From Desulfuromonas acetexigens (GTDB taxonomy: Bacteria > Desulfobacterota > Desulfuromonadia > Desulfuromonadales > Trichloromonadaceae), in the NCBI RefSeq assembly GCF_900111775.1, contig NZ_FOJJ01000005.1:20813-84812 (forward strand): DNA of 64,000 nucleotides, read 5' to 3'. The notes beneath the pieces are model-generated. The model had not been told where the DNA came from. It made no database searches and saw only the letters and a program-made list of their open reading frames with translations. The stretch's first letter is position 1; every line of letters begins with the position of its first letter. Of this stretch, positions 46,687 to 55,194 are shown piece after piece. The translations under genes and the position numbers were made by a program.

Positions 46687-49019
46687 TGGGCACTCTTCCG
46701 CACGGCGCTATCACCTTTTTCTTCGAAGAAGCCGACGAGCATTTTACCGCGCTGGAAATGGGACTGTTGCGCATCGAGCAGTCGCCTGAGGCGGTGGCGG
46801 AAGTCATCGACGAAATGTTCCGCGCCGCTCACACCCTGAAAGGCTCGGCCGGGCTGGTCAAACTCACCACCATCAGCCAGATCGGCCATCGCCTGGAAGA
46901 CTGTATGGAAGCGATCCGTGACGGCAAAGTGACGGTGAGCCGGCAGCGTATCGACTTCATGCTCTTCGCCCTCGACCGCATTCGCGAGCTGACCCGGCTG
47001 GCGATGGCCGGAGAAGCGGAACCGGAAGGGGTTCTTCCCCAGATCGACAGCCTGCTGGCCGCTATCGACCAGACTCCCGGATCGGCCCCCGCCGCCGAAA
47101 TGCCGGGGGGAAAACCGGTGCCGCCCCCCCCCGTGGAGGAACGCCGCGCCGACCAACCGGGCTTTGCCGGTCTCGAACGCCGGACTCCCCCCCGGGAAGA
47201 GCCGCCGGGGGGAGCGCCCGCCGGGGTCATCCGGCTCGGCACCGACAAGCTGGAAAGCATGATGAACCTGCTGGGGGAGATCACCGTCGCCAAAACTCAC
47301 CTAGTGAACCAGCTCACGGTCATGCAGCGCATGAAGGAGGAAATCGAATTCGCCGGGCAGCGCCTGCTGCGGGAGGTCGGTTCCTTTGCCGACCGTTACG
47401 CTTACGCCATGCCCGAACGCATCGTTGCCGGCGACAGCCTGGTCCATGATTTCGACGAACTGGAATTCGACCGTTACGACGAACTCAATCTCTTCTCCCG
47501 CAAGCTTCAAGAGATCACCAGCGACATCGGCGAAGGCCTGCGCGGCCTGAGCGGTTTTCTCGGCGGCTTCACCGGCGAAGTCGAAGGTCTCGACCGGATG
47601 GTCGTCAACATGAAGGAGCGCCTCTCCGACGCCCGCACGGTGCGCGTGGAGAGCCTCTTCCAACGCTTTACCCGAACCATCCGCGAACTCTCGCGGGAGT
47701 CGGGAAAGCCCTTGCAACTGCTCGTCTTCGGCGGCGATACGGCGATCGACCGGGTGGTTTTCGACGGTCTCTACGATCCGCTCTTGCACATTGTGCGCAA
47801 TTGTGTCGCCCATGGCTTCGAACCCGCCGAAGAGCGTCTGCGCCGGGGCAAGCCGGAAGTCGGCAGTATCTGGATGAGCGCCCGGCGTAAGGGCAACACC
47901 ATCGAAATCGAAATCAAGGATGACGGACGCGGCATCCAACTCGACAAGGTCCGCCGCCGCGCTGTGGAGAAGGGCTTTATCGCCGCCGACGGGACGATCG
48001 ACGACAGCGAACTGATGCAGATGATCTTCCGGCCCGGTTTCAGCACCGCAGAAACGGCCGATGCCACCTCCGGGCGGGGGGTCGGCATGAACGTCGTCAT
48101 GGACCGGCTCAGTGCCCTGAACGGCACCATCAACATCCTCAGCGACCCGGGGCACGGCACCAGCATCCGTCTCACCCTGCCGCTGTCACTGATCATCATC
48201 AACGTCATCCAGTTCCGCTGCGGGAACCAGCCCTTCGTCATCCCGACCAACCTGGTGGAGGAGATCGTCCTACTCCCCTTCGCCGAAGATCCTCCCACCG
48301 AGCTGAGCCACCGCGAGCTGACGATTCCCGTCATCCACCTGCAGAATGTTTTCCGGTTGCCGCCGGCCACCGCCGAACCGGGACAGACCCAGCAGCGCTT
48401 TGCCATCGTCGTCCAGGCCTCCGGTCGGAATCTGGCCCTCTTGGTCGATGCCATCATCAGCCAGGAAGATACCGTCATCAAACCCTTCGGCCCCTTCCTG
48501 CAAGGGATGCCGCACCTGGCCGGTTCGAGCATCGCCGGCGACGGCTCCCTGCGCCTGGTGGTCAACCCGGCCCGCCTGCTCGATCAGGAAACCCTCAGCG
48601 CCACCGACGCCGCACCGGTGGCGGCACCGTCCATGGACGAGGCCCTGCGGATTCTGGTGGTCGACGATTCCCTCAGCGTGCGCAAGTTCGCCTCCATGGT
48701 TCTTCGCGCCCACGGCTTCGAAGTGGTGACCGCGACCCAGGGGCTGGAAGCCCTCGCCGAACTGGAAAAAATCCCGGTCGACCTGATCCTCACCGACCTG
48801 GAAATGCCGCTCATGCACGGCTACGAACTGCTCGGCGAACTCGGGCGACGCAACCTGCTGGAGAGTATCCCGACCCTGGTTCTTTCCTCGCGAGCAGGTC
48901 AGGCCCACCGCGATAAAGCCTTGGCCCTGGGCGCCCGCGACTACCTGGTCAAACCCTTCGAAGAAGAAAACCTAGTCGCCACCGTCCGCCGCCATCTCGC
49001 CGGCGCCACCGTCCACTGA
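46686..49019 (+). CDS. CheA-type hybrid histidine kinase with C-terminal receiver
   Basis: A 777-residue kinase. N-terminal Hpt with H49 in MFRAAHTLKGSAGLVKL; linker 115-175; dimerisation and ATPase domains (LHIVRNCVAHGFEP, IEIKDDGRGIQLDKVRRRA, FSTAETADATSGRGVGMNVV, about 180-498); CheW-like regulatory domain (about 500-625); and a receiver domain (about 653-777) with D704 in LILTDLEMPLMHGYELL. This layout is that of ChpA/PilL/FrzE-type kinases. With one Hpt only, it is simpler than ChpA of Pseudomonas. It is the last gene of the operon; no cheR, cheB or cheD follows. Confidence 0.93.
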   Translation: MGTLPHGAITFFFEEADEHFTALEMGLLRIEQSPEAVAEVIDEMFRAAHTLKGSAGLVKLTTISQIGHRLEDCMEAIRDGKVTVSRQRIDFMLFALDRIRELTRLAMAGEAEPEGVLPQIDSLLAAIDQTPGSAPAAEMPGGKPVPPPPVEERRADQPGFAGLERRTPPREEPPGGAPAGVIRLGTDKLESMMNLLGEITVAKTHLVNQLTVMQRMKEEIEFAGQRLLREVGSFADRYAYAMPERIVAGDSLVHDFDELEFDRYDELNLFSRKLQEITSDIGEGLRGLSGFLGGFTGEVEGLDRMVVNMKERLSDARTVRVESLFQRFTRTIRELSRESGKPLQLLVFGGDTAIDRVVFDGLYDPLLHIVRNCVAHGFEPAEERLRRGKPEVGSIWMSARRKGNTIEIEIKDDGRGIQLDKVRRRAVEKGFIAADGTIDDSELMQMIFRPGFSTAETADATSGRGVGMNVVMDRLSALNGTINILSDPGHGTSIRLTLPLSLIIINVIQFRCGNQPFVIPTNLVEEIVLLPFAEDPPTELSHRELTIPVIHLQNVFRLPPATAEPGQTQQRFAIVVQASGRNLALLVDAIISQEDTVIKPFGPFLQGMPHLAGSSIAGDGSLRLVVNPARLLDQETLSATDAAPVAAPSMDEALRILVVDDSLSVRKFASMVLRAHGFEVVTATQGLEALAELEKIPVDLILTDLEMPLMHGYELLGELGRRNLLESIPTLVLSSRAGQAHRDKALALGARDYLVKPFEEENLVATVRRHLAGATVH

Positions 49020-49064
49020 GTCGTTCCGGATTTCCCCGGACAAAGCTCACCACAAAAAACCCAC

Positions 49065-49104
49065 AAAAAACCGCCGGTCCCCTAACAGGGGCCGGCGGTT
49101 TTTT
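49065..49104. terminator. Bidirectional Rho-independent terminator between cheA-like and receptor genes
   Basis: AAAAAACCGCCGG-TCCCC / GGGG-CCGGCGGTTTTTT stem with 5-base loop and A/T runs on both sides; it ends both convergent genes. Confidence 0.9.
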
Positions 49105-49135
49105 ACGTGGAGGGTTCTCCCGGGGAGAATCCGGT

Positions 49136-51181
49136 TCAGCGGGATTCCGTCAGATCGAAGGATTCGCCGGGGACGGCATCGAAGTCGATCAGCTCATCAT
49201 CGTCCTCTTCTTCCACACCCGCGCCCTCTGCCAGGGTTTCGGCTTCGGCTGGCTCGAGCAGATCGACGACCGCGTCGTCAGCCATGAGCTCTTCCAGATT
49301 CTCGTCTTCGCCCGGCAGCCGGAACTGGGCCAGAGCCGTGAGGAGATTTTCGGAGAGGGCGTTGAGACCCTCGGTGATATGGGCCGAATCCTTGACCATG
49401 ACCCCGGTAGTCAAAGACAGGCTCGACACCGCCTCCATGAAGCCCACGGCCTCGTTGGTGAGGCTGCGCTGGTTTTCGGAAAGGAGGGTAATTTCCTCGA
49501 CCACCGCCTTGGAACCGCCGATGGCTTCTTCGATGCGGGCGAAGGACTCGCCGGTATCCTTGGCCAGGCGGGTCTGTTCCTCAACGGTGCGGGTCTCTTC
49601 TTCGAGAGCGGAAGTGACTTCACCGGCCTCGGTCTGAATCGCTTTGATGATCCCGCCGATCTGCTTGGTCGCCTCGGAAGACTTGTCGGCGAGCTTCTTG
49701 ATTTCGTCGGAGATGACCAGAAAGCCCCGCCCCTGCTCCCCCGCCCGGGAAGCCTCGATGGAGGCGTTCATCGCCAGGATGGTGGTGCGGGTGGCGATTT
49801 CGGAAATCAGTTCCGAAATGGTGCCAACTTCGAGCAGCCGCTCGGAGAGGGATTTCATCTTTTTGTTGATCGCCTGCACGGTCACGCGGATCAGCTGCAT
49901 GCCCTCGATGTTGCGGTTGACCAGCTCGTTCCCCTGCCCGGTCGCCTGGTCCACCCGCAACGACGCCTCCTGGGCGAGGAGGGCCTTGTTGGCGATCTCT
50001 TGAGTCGCATCGGAGGTCTGGTTGACCGCCATCGTCGCTTCCTGCACCTTCCCCGCCTGGACCTCGGCACCCGCTTCCATATCGCGGAAGATCCGCAGCA
50101 GGTTATGGGTTTCGCTGCCGACCTCAACGGCACGCTGGCGGGTTTCGCTCATCAGTTCGCCGAGGCTCTCCACCATCAGGTTGTAGGCGTCCGCGATCGA
50201 GCCGAAGGCGTCGGCGGTCACCGGCGCTTTGACCGTCAGGTCGCCGTCGGCCGCCTCGCTGACGACTTCGAGGAAGCCGATCAGGTTCTGCTCGGTCATC
50301 TGCCGTTCCTGGTCGGTCTGAACGTAGCGCTTGAGTTGGGCCATGGTGTCGTTGAAACTTTCGGCAACGGGGGCGAAGGCCCCGCCGTCGGCAACCTCCA
50401 CCATCTCCTGCTCCCCCTTGCCGACGGCCTGAATACCGGCGGTCAGTCGCTGCAGAACGCCATCCAGCCGACGCGAGACGAGCAGCGCCATGCCCAGAGC
50501 GAGAAGCAGGGCAGCCGCCGCCGCTCCCGGCAGCGCCAGGTTCATGGTCGTGCGGAAGCTGGCGACTTGGGCCTGCTCTTCGGCCAAGGTTTCAAGAAGT
50601 TTTTCGCGAAAGCCGAGGGTTGCGACCTCCAGATCCTGGGCCTGCTCCTGATAGGCGGCATAGGCCTCGGCCGCCTCCAAATAGGAACGACCGCCCAGCA
50701 CTTCCTCGGCTAGGGGGGAGAGTCTTTGCAGGGTCTGGAGCTGCGCCGTCTCAATGCGCTTGAGAAACTGCCGACCATCCTGGGAACGATCGACGAAGCC
50801 GTAACTCCCCGTACTTTGGGCCATGCGACCTTCCATGGTCTGCAGTTCGGCCAGCATCCGGCCGATCTCCTGATAGGTATCGCGCAGCTGCTCATGGCCG
50901 GCGAGGGCCTTTTCGGAAGGGGCGCCGTCTTTCCGGTCCAGAGCGGCGATAAGGAAAAACTCTTTCTCGAAACGGCGTGCCGCATTGACCTTGGCATTCA
51001 CCTGGTCGATCAACGTCAGACGAGGGACGATACTCTCGGTGATATCGCGAAGCGTCCCATGGGTGACGGAAAAGGCATAATAGGCGATACCGCCGCACGC
51101 CAGGAAGACCAAGGCCGAAAAAAGGGTCAATCCCAGGAGTTTTCCTCGTAAACTGCTGCCACGGTTTTGCGGGGTCGCCAT
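49136..51181 (-). CDS. Methyl-accepting chemotaxis protein (PilJ-like receptor)
   Basis: A 681-residue receptor. Helix 1 about 14-36, a periplasmic helical sensor domain of about 170 residues, helix 2 about 208-230, then HAMP and a second HAMP-like segment (FLEVVSEAADGDLTVKAPVT), and the signalling hairpin with tip ISEIATRTTILAMNASIEASR and AGEQGRGFLVISDEIKKLAD. The double-HAMP region is typical of PilJ-type receptors. The last 60 residues are strongly acidic (GVEEEDDDELIDFDAV) and end without a CheR-binding pentapeptide. ATG start with GGGAGG upstream. Convergent with the chemosensory operon, and preceded by its own sigma-54 promoter. Confidence 0.93.
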   Translation of the reverse strand: MATPQNRGSSLRGKLLGLTLFSALVFLACGGIAYYAFSVTHGTLRDITESIVPRLTLIDQVNAKVNAARRFEKEFFLIAALDRKDGAPSEKALAGHEQLRDTYQEIGRMLAELQTMEGRMAQSTGSYGFVDRSQDGRQFLKRIETAQLQTLQRLSPLAEEVLGGRSYLEAAEAYAAYQEQAQDLEVATLGFREKLLETLAEEQAQVASFRTTMNLALPGAAAAALLLALGMALLVSRRLDGVLQRLTAGIQAVGKGEQEMVEVADGGAFAPVAESFNDTMAQLKRYVQTDQERQMTEQNLIGFLEVVSEAADGDLTVKAPVTADAFGSIADAYNLMVESLGELMSETRQRAVEVGSETHNLLRIFRDMEAGAEVQAGKVQEATMAVNQTSDATQEIANKALLAQEASLRVDQATGQGNELVNRNIEGMQLIRVTVQAINKKMKSLSERLLEVGTISELISEIATRTTILAMNASIEASRAGEQGRGFLVISDEIKKLADKSSEATKQIGGIIKAIQTEAGEVTSALEEETRTVEEQTRLAKDTGESFARIEEAIGGSKAVVEEITLLSENQRSLTNEAVGFMEAVSSLSLTTGVMVKDSAHITEGLNALSENLLTALAQFRLPGEDENLEELMADDAVVDLLEPAEAETLAEGAGVEEEDDDELIDFDAVPGESFDLTESR

Positions 51182-51263
51182 CAGATATCCTCCCTGTCTG
51201 TTGCTAAAATACCAAACCCGAACGTCAAGGTTTCGACTCGTACAGCCTGAACAGCCTTATTGC

Positions 51264-51279
51264 AGCAATATCCGGGCCA
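51264..51279 (-). promoter_or_regulatory. Sigma-54 (-24/-12) promoter of the chemoreceptor gene
   Basis: Read on the minus strand TGGCCCGGATATTGCT: exact GG-N10-GC spacing, one departure from TGGCAC-N5-TTGCT. It lies 83 bases upstream of the receptor ATG. Confidence 0.65.
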
Positions 51280-51544
51280 AAAAACCACCAACCCCGCCAC
51301 CTTTTCCACGCCAGCATCGTCTTTCTATCCCCCCTTCTCCCCTGGGTTGCAGATGGTCAAGGCAGGAGCAGGTCGACAGGAGCGAGCCTGATATAGACAT
51401 CAGCGAAATCGCGTCATGCATTCAGCATCTTGGCTGAGTTCCCTCCATCGCCGACCGCCGCCATACTTCCGCCCGAGTTTGCGCGACCCCATTTACCAGG
51501 CATCCGCTGAGCAATGAACAAAACCGCCCTCAAGCAAAGAGTTA

Positions 51545-51560
51545 AGGCACGATCCTTGCT
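51545..51560 (+). promoter_or_regulatory. Sigma-54 (-24/-12) promoter of the cytochrome c gene
   Basis: AGGCACGATCCTTGCT: exact GG-N10-GC spacing, differing from the consensus only in the first base. It lies 56 bases upstream of the ATG. Confidence 0.7.
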
Positions 51561-51615
51561 ATCATCAAAACGGTAGCCTGCCGATGTTTTCATTTTCTGC
51601 AAAAGGAGCCCGAAA

Positions 51616-51939
51616 ATGACCCGTTTCTTCCGCCTCTTCCTTCTCCCCCTCCTGCTCTTTTCTCTCACCCTCGGCACGGCCGGAGCCGCGGTCAACGTCA
51701 AGGTCGGCAAGGAGGTTTTCCAAGCCAATTGCAAATCCTGCCATACCGCATCGGGCGAGGGAGGAGCCCTGAGCCCCGCCGAAAAGACCCGGTCTCAATG
51801 GCGGCGCTTCTTCAAAAAACCCAAACACCCCAACCAGGCCGAAATCCTCGACAAAATGAGCGAGGACGAGATGAAGAGCCTGCGCCTCTTCCTCGACCAC
51901 AATGCCGCTGACGCGGACCATGCGGAGACCTGCGGCTAG
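51616..51939 (+). CDS. Small periplasmic monohaem cytochrome c
   Basis: A 107-residue exported protein. Signal peptide of about 24 residues (FFRLFLLPLLLFSLTLGTAGA), then a class I-like cytochrome: GKEVFQANCKSCHTASGEGG with the single CxxCH haem site near residue 39-43, and a C-terminal helix KMSEDEMKSLRLFLDHNA that may supply the axial methionine. Strong AAAAGGAG ribosome site. Its sigma-54 promoter is shared in type with the neighbouring chemoreceptor and chemosensory operon, so the haem protein may be part of the same redox response. Confidence 0.9.
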   Translation: MTRFFRLFLLPLLLFSLTLGTAGAAVNVKVGKEVFQANCKSCHTASGEGGALSPAEKTRSQWRRFFKKPKHPNQAEILDKMSEDEMKSLRLFLDHNAADADHAETCG

Positions 51940-51962
51940 AGCGATCCGGCATTCTCAATAAA

Positions 51963-52005
51963 CCAAGGGCGGGATGATCTGCAGATCGTCCCGCCCTTGG
52001 TTTTT
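51963..52005. terminator. Long hairpin terminator between cytochrome c and uvrC
   Basis: CCAAGGGCGGGA...TCCCGCCCTTGG (51963-51974 with 51989-52000), with six further inner pairs including one G-T, then TTTTT on the plus strand. Ends the cytochrome gene and abuts the uvrC stop. Confidence 0.85.
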
Positions 52006-53864
52006 CAATCGCCACTTTTAGCCCCTTCGGGCGGCGCCTGCTCGCGCAAGACAGCAAAGAGGCGGCGGGCCAGCTCTTCGGGGAACCCCGGCACGGCGAG
52101 TAGCGCGTCGAGTGGGGCCTCCCGCAGCCGCCGAAGACTGCCAAAGTGCTTGAGCAGGAGCTTGCGCCGGGCCGGGCCGATGCCGGGCAGATCGAGGAGT
52201 ACCGAACCGAGGAGCGCTTTGCCGCGTCGCTTGCGATGCTGGCTCAGGGCGAAACGATGGGCTTCGTCGCGCAACCGTTCGAGCATGAACAGCTCGGGGG
52301 AACCAGCCGGAAACCGCACCGGATTCTTGCGCCCGGGGAGAAAGAAGCGTTCTTCGCTGCGCTCGACGGCCTTGCCTCGGACATTGGCGAGGACTCGGCT
52401 CTTGGCGATGCCGGCGCAGTCGATGCGTTCGCCCAGTTCCAGTTCGGCGAGGACCGCGGTCAACACCCCGAGTTGCCCTTTACCGCCGTCAATGAGAATG
52501 AAGTCGGGCAGGGATTCTTCACGCAGCCCCCGACTCAGCCGTCGCCGCAACACCTCGGCGAGGGCGGCGTAGTCGTCGCTCCCCTCGACCGAGCGGATCT
52601 GATACTGGCGATAGTCCCCCGGCGCCGGTTCGCCGTCGAGCGCCACCACCTGGCTCCCGACGCTGTGACTTCCCTGCACGTTGGAGATGTCGTAGCATTC
52701 CATGCGCCGAGGGAAACGGCGCAGCTGCAGGGCGCGCTGGATGCCCTCCAGCACCGCCTCCCGCGCTTCCCGGCGGCTCCCCCGCTCACGGAAGGATTCT
52801 TGCGCGTTGCGCTCGGCCAGGGCTACCAGCTCCCGGCGCGCCCCCCGCTGCGGCGCCACCACCTCGACCTTGCGCCCCTTGCGTTCGCTCAGCCACTCGG
52901 CGAGCAACTCCGCCCCTTGCGGCAGGCGCGGCAGCAGCAGCTGATCGGGGATGACGACCTCGCGGCTGTAATATTCCTGGAGAAAAGCACCGAGAAGCTC
53001 ATCCTCATCGAACTTCCAGTCGATGGCGTAGACCCGCCGGGCCAGGAGCTGCCCCTGGCGCACGAAGAGCAGGGCCACTTCCACCTCCCCCCCTTGCCGG
53101 TGCCAGCCGAGGACATCCTGATCCCCACCGCCCACAGTCACGACCTTCTGCCGCTCCACGGTCTGCTCGATGGCGCGGATCTGGTCGCGCAGGCGTGCCG
53201 CTTCTTCGAAGCGCATCTCGCCGGAAGCCGCCAGCATGCGCCGCCGCAGCCGATCGAGGACCTCGCTCTCGCGCCCGGAGAGGAGCGCCGTCACGCCGTC
53301 GACCAACTCGCCGTAGGCGGCCGCGTCGATACGACCGTGACAGGGTGCGCTGCATTGACCGATCTGATAAAAGAGACAGGGGCGGCCCCGCGCCCGGCAG
53401 CGGGCCAGGGGATAGTGGCGCAGAGGGAAGATGCGGTAGATCTCCTTGAGGGTTTCGCGCACCGCCGAAGAGGAAGAGAAGGGGCCGAAATAGAGGGCGC
53501 CATCCCGTCGGACCTGGCGCACGATTTCCAGGGCGGGAAAGTCTTCTCGGGGATCGAGACGTAAAGAAACGTAGGTCTTGTCGTCCCGCAGGTTGATGTT
53601 GTAACGGGGGCGGTGCTTTTTGATCAGGGTGTTTTCGAGGATCAGCGCTTCTTTTTCGGTGTCGGTGACGATCGTTTCGATCTCTTGCACCCGCGCCATA
53701 AGAAAGCGGATCTGCGCCCGCCCGTCGCCGGTTTCGGAAAAATAACTGCGCAGGCGCTGGCGCAGACGTTTCGCCTTGCCCACATAGAGAACCGCACCTT
53801 CCGCCCCTTTCATCAGATAGACGCCCGGGACGTCGGGAATTTTTTTCAGCTCGAAATCCTTCAC
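52005..53864 (-). CDS. uvrC: UvrABC system protein C
   Basis: A 619-residue excision nuclease subunit. GIY-YIG domain at the N-terminus (KIPDVPGVYLMKG ... VLYVGKAKRLRQRL), Cys cluster region LARCRARGRPCLFYQIGQCSAPC, UVR domain (about 200-235), RNase H-like endonuclease domain (RRMECYDISNVQGSHSVGS, LILIDGGKGQLG split here), and C-terminal helix-hairpin-helix pair (LLDLPGIGPARRKLLLKHFGS). It makes both incisions around DNA lesions. The GTG start at 53864 has GGGGAGG upstream; the longer open frame runs into the rubrerythrin gene and is not used. Confidence 0.96.
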   Translation of the reverse strand: MKDFELKKIPDVPGVYLMKGAEGAVLYVGKAKRLRQRLRSYFSETGDGRAQIRFLMARVQEIETIVTDTEKEALILENTLIKKHRPRYNINLRDDKTYVSLRLDPREDFPALEIVRQVRRDGALYFGPFSSSSAVRETLKEIYRIFPLRHYPLARCRARGRPCLFYQIGQCSAPCHGRIDAAAYGELVDGVTALLSGRESEVLDRLRRRMLAASGEMRFEEAARLRDQIRAIEQTVERQKVVTVGGGDQDVLGWHRQGGEVEVALLFVRQGQLLARRVYAIDWKFDEDELLGAFLQEYYSREVVIPDQLLLPRLPQGAELLAEWLSERKGRKVEVVAPQRGARRELVALAERNAQESFRERGSRREAREAVLEGIQRALQLRRFPRRMECYDISNVQGSHSVGSQVVALDGEPAPGDYRQYQIRSVEGSDDYAALAEVLRRRLSRGLREESLPDFILIDGGKGQLGVLTAVLAELELGERIDCAGIAKSRVLANVRGKAVERSEERFFLPGRKNPVRFPAGSPELFMLERLRDEAHRFALSQHRKRRGKALLGSVLLDLPGIGPARRKLLLKHFGSLRRLREAPLDALLAVPGFPEELARRLFAVLREQAPPEGAKSGD

Positions 53865-53888
53865 TCGATTCCTCCCCAAGCCCCCACG

Positions 53889-53913
53889 AAAAAAGCCAGG
53901 GCAAACCCTGGCT
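53889..53913 (-). terminator. Rho-independent terminator after the rubrerythrin-like gene
   Basis: AGCCAGGG / CCCTGGCT stem (53894-53901 with 53906-53913), 4-base loop, then TTTTTT on the minus strand. Confidence 0.9.
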
Positions 53914-53940
53914 TGACGTGCACTTTGTGACCGGACCGGT

Positions 53941-54450
53941 TCACCCGGCCAGGCCCAGATGACCGGTTTCGATTTCGACCAGAGCGGTAAGCAACTGCTT
54001 GACCCGTTCTTCGCTCGCGTCGTCGATAAACCGGGTGTAGAGCTGAACCGCGCGGGACTCGCGCTTTTGCGCCTCGGCCAGATTCTCTTTGTGTGACGGC
54101 GAGCATTCGCCGGGGGCCGAAAGCTCCTCGGGCAAAGGAATATCGAGGATTTGGCAAAAGAGTACGGCATGGGCCGTCTCGGTACGGGAAAGGGCGGAAA
54201 AGAGCGCCCGTCCCCGCTCGGAATCGGCGACCTGCGCGGCCCCCCGGTAGAAGGTGGCGTTGCCCACCGCCAGATCAAGGGCGCGCTCGAGATTTTCCCG
54301 GCTCTTGCGGGAAATTTCGCCGAGCGGCACCGGTTGGTAATTGTCCGCCGGAACCAGATGCTTGCCGGGCGCCCCACAAAAGGGGCAATCGCTGGGGCAG
54401 ACCGAACCGATGTAAGACTCGCCACAAATCTGGCAACGATAAAGATTCAT
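53941..54450 (-). CDS. Reverse-rubrerythrin-like protein
   Basis: A 169-residue protein with a rubredoxin-like zinc/iron ribbon at the N-terminus (YRCQICGESYIGSVCPSDCPFCG: the CxxC pairs) followed by a ferritin-like helical domain (LERALDLAVGNATFYRGAA, LSRTETAHAVLFC with ExxH, and LVEIETGHLGL with a second ExxH). In classical rubrerythrin the ribbon is C-terminal, so this order is that of reverse rubrerythrins, which reduce peroxide in anaerobes. The spacing between the metal ligands is not fully canonical. Single-gene unit with its own terminator. Confidence 0.82.
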   Translation of the reverse strand: MNLYRCQICGESYIGSVCPSDCPFCGAPGKHLVPADNYQPVPLGEISRKSRENLERALDLAVGNATFYRGAAQVADSERGRALFSALSRTETAHAVLFCQILDIPLPEELSAPGECSPSHKENLAEAQKRESRAVQLYTRFIDDASEERVKQLLTALVEIETGHLGLAG

Positions 54451-54611
54451 TCAGGACTCTCCTCGAAAGTTGCTGTGAGCATAGCAAGGCCCCCATCTTC
54501 TGTCAACGCACCCCACGCCTCGACCCTTTCCGGTGGCGGGAAAGGCCCCTGGGGGAATCGGGCAAGAGGTCGGGAAGTGGGGTTTTTTCTGGTCTTATCC
54601 CTGCAGACTGG

Positions 54612-54617
54612 TATAAT
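54612..54617 (+). promoter_or_regulatory. Candidate -10 box of the cNMP-binding protein gene
   Basis: A perfect TATAAT 36 bases upstream of the GTG at 54653. The -35 region (TTCTGG/CTGGTC) is weak, suggesting an activator or an extended promoter. Confidence 0.5.
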
Positions 54618-54652
54618 CTGCGAATATTTTCGCCACCCTGTGGAGGTTGACC

Positions 54653-55192
54653 GTGAATCCCTTCTGGAGCAATATTTTCCACAAGAAGTCGGAAGCCGAC
54701 TCCCTCATCTCCTTTTTGCGCAGCCTGGCGATCTTCGCCGACCTGGGCCGCCGAGAAGTGAATTTCATCGCCAGTCTCGTCCATGCGCGGCGTTACGACC
54801 CGGCCGAAACCATCTTTGAAACGGGAGACCCGGGGACCGGCATGTATGCTGTCCGTTCGGGGCGGGTCGCCATCTTCATCCGTCACCCTGACGGCCACAA
54901 GGAACAGCTGGCGGTGCTCGGCCCGGGGGACTTCTTCGGCGAGGCGACGCTGCTCGCCCCGGCGCGGCGGACCGCCTCGGCCCGGACCCTCGAAGACACC
55001 GAACTGGTCGGGCTCTTTCGCGCCGACCTGCTGGAAGCGACCAAGAAACACCCCAGCGTGACCAACGCCATCCTCATCAGCTTGGCGCGCATCCTCAGCG
55101 AACGCATGCAGGCCGCCGAAATGGAAATCCGCCAACTGCGCACGGCGCTGCGTCTTTCACCACCACCGGCCGATCCCGAGGGTGACAAGTAG
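54653..55192 (+). CDS. Cyclic-nucleotide-binding-domain protein
   Basis: A 179-residue protein with a CAP_ED/cNMP-binding domain (about 20-145): FADLGRREVNFIASL, TIFETGDPGTGMYAVRSG, and the phosphate-binding cassette region LGPGDFFGEATLLAPARRTASARTL. There is no DNA-binding domain, so it is not a CRP-type regulator; it probably acts through its partner, the membrane permease that follows 2 bp later. Start GTG at 54653 with TGGAGG six bases upstream; a TTG two codons earlier is less likely. Confidence 0.85.
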   Translation: MNPFWSNIFHKKSEADSLISFLRSLAIFADLGRREVNFIASLVHARRYDPAETIFETGDPGTGMYAVRSGRVAIFIRHPDGHKEQLAVLGPGDFFGEATLLAPARRTASARTLEDTELVGLFRADLLEATKKHPSVTNAILISLARILSERMQAAEMEIRQLRTALRLSPPPADPEGDK

Positions 55193-55194
55193 CC

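Larger units (their letters stand above)
51182..51615. other. 434-base divergent control region between receptor and cytochrome c genes
   Basis: No gene seen. It holds two divergent sigma-54 promoters (51264-51279 minus; 51545-51560 plus) and between them a GCGAAATCGC motif (51403-51412) that could serve both as an activator site. Confidence 0.7.

Noticed and set aside
51414..51734. Minus-strand frame in the receptor-cytochrome intergenic region
   Set aside because: Overlaps the cytochrome c gene and its sigma-54 promoter antisense, with no family features.
53865..54425. N-terminal extension of UvrC
   Set aside because: The open frame is antisense-phase to the rubrerythrin gene and crosses a terminator; the GIY-YIG domain starts right after the GTG at 53864.
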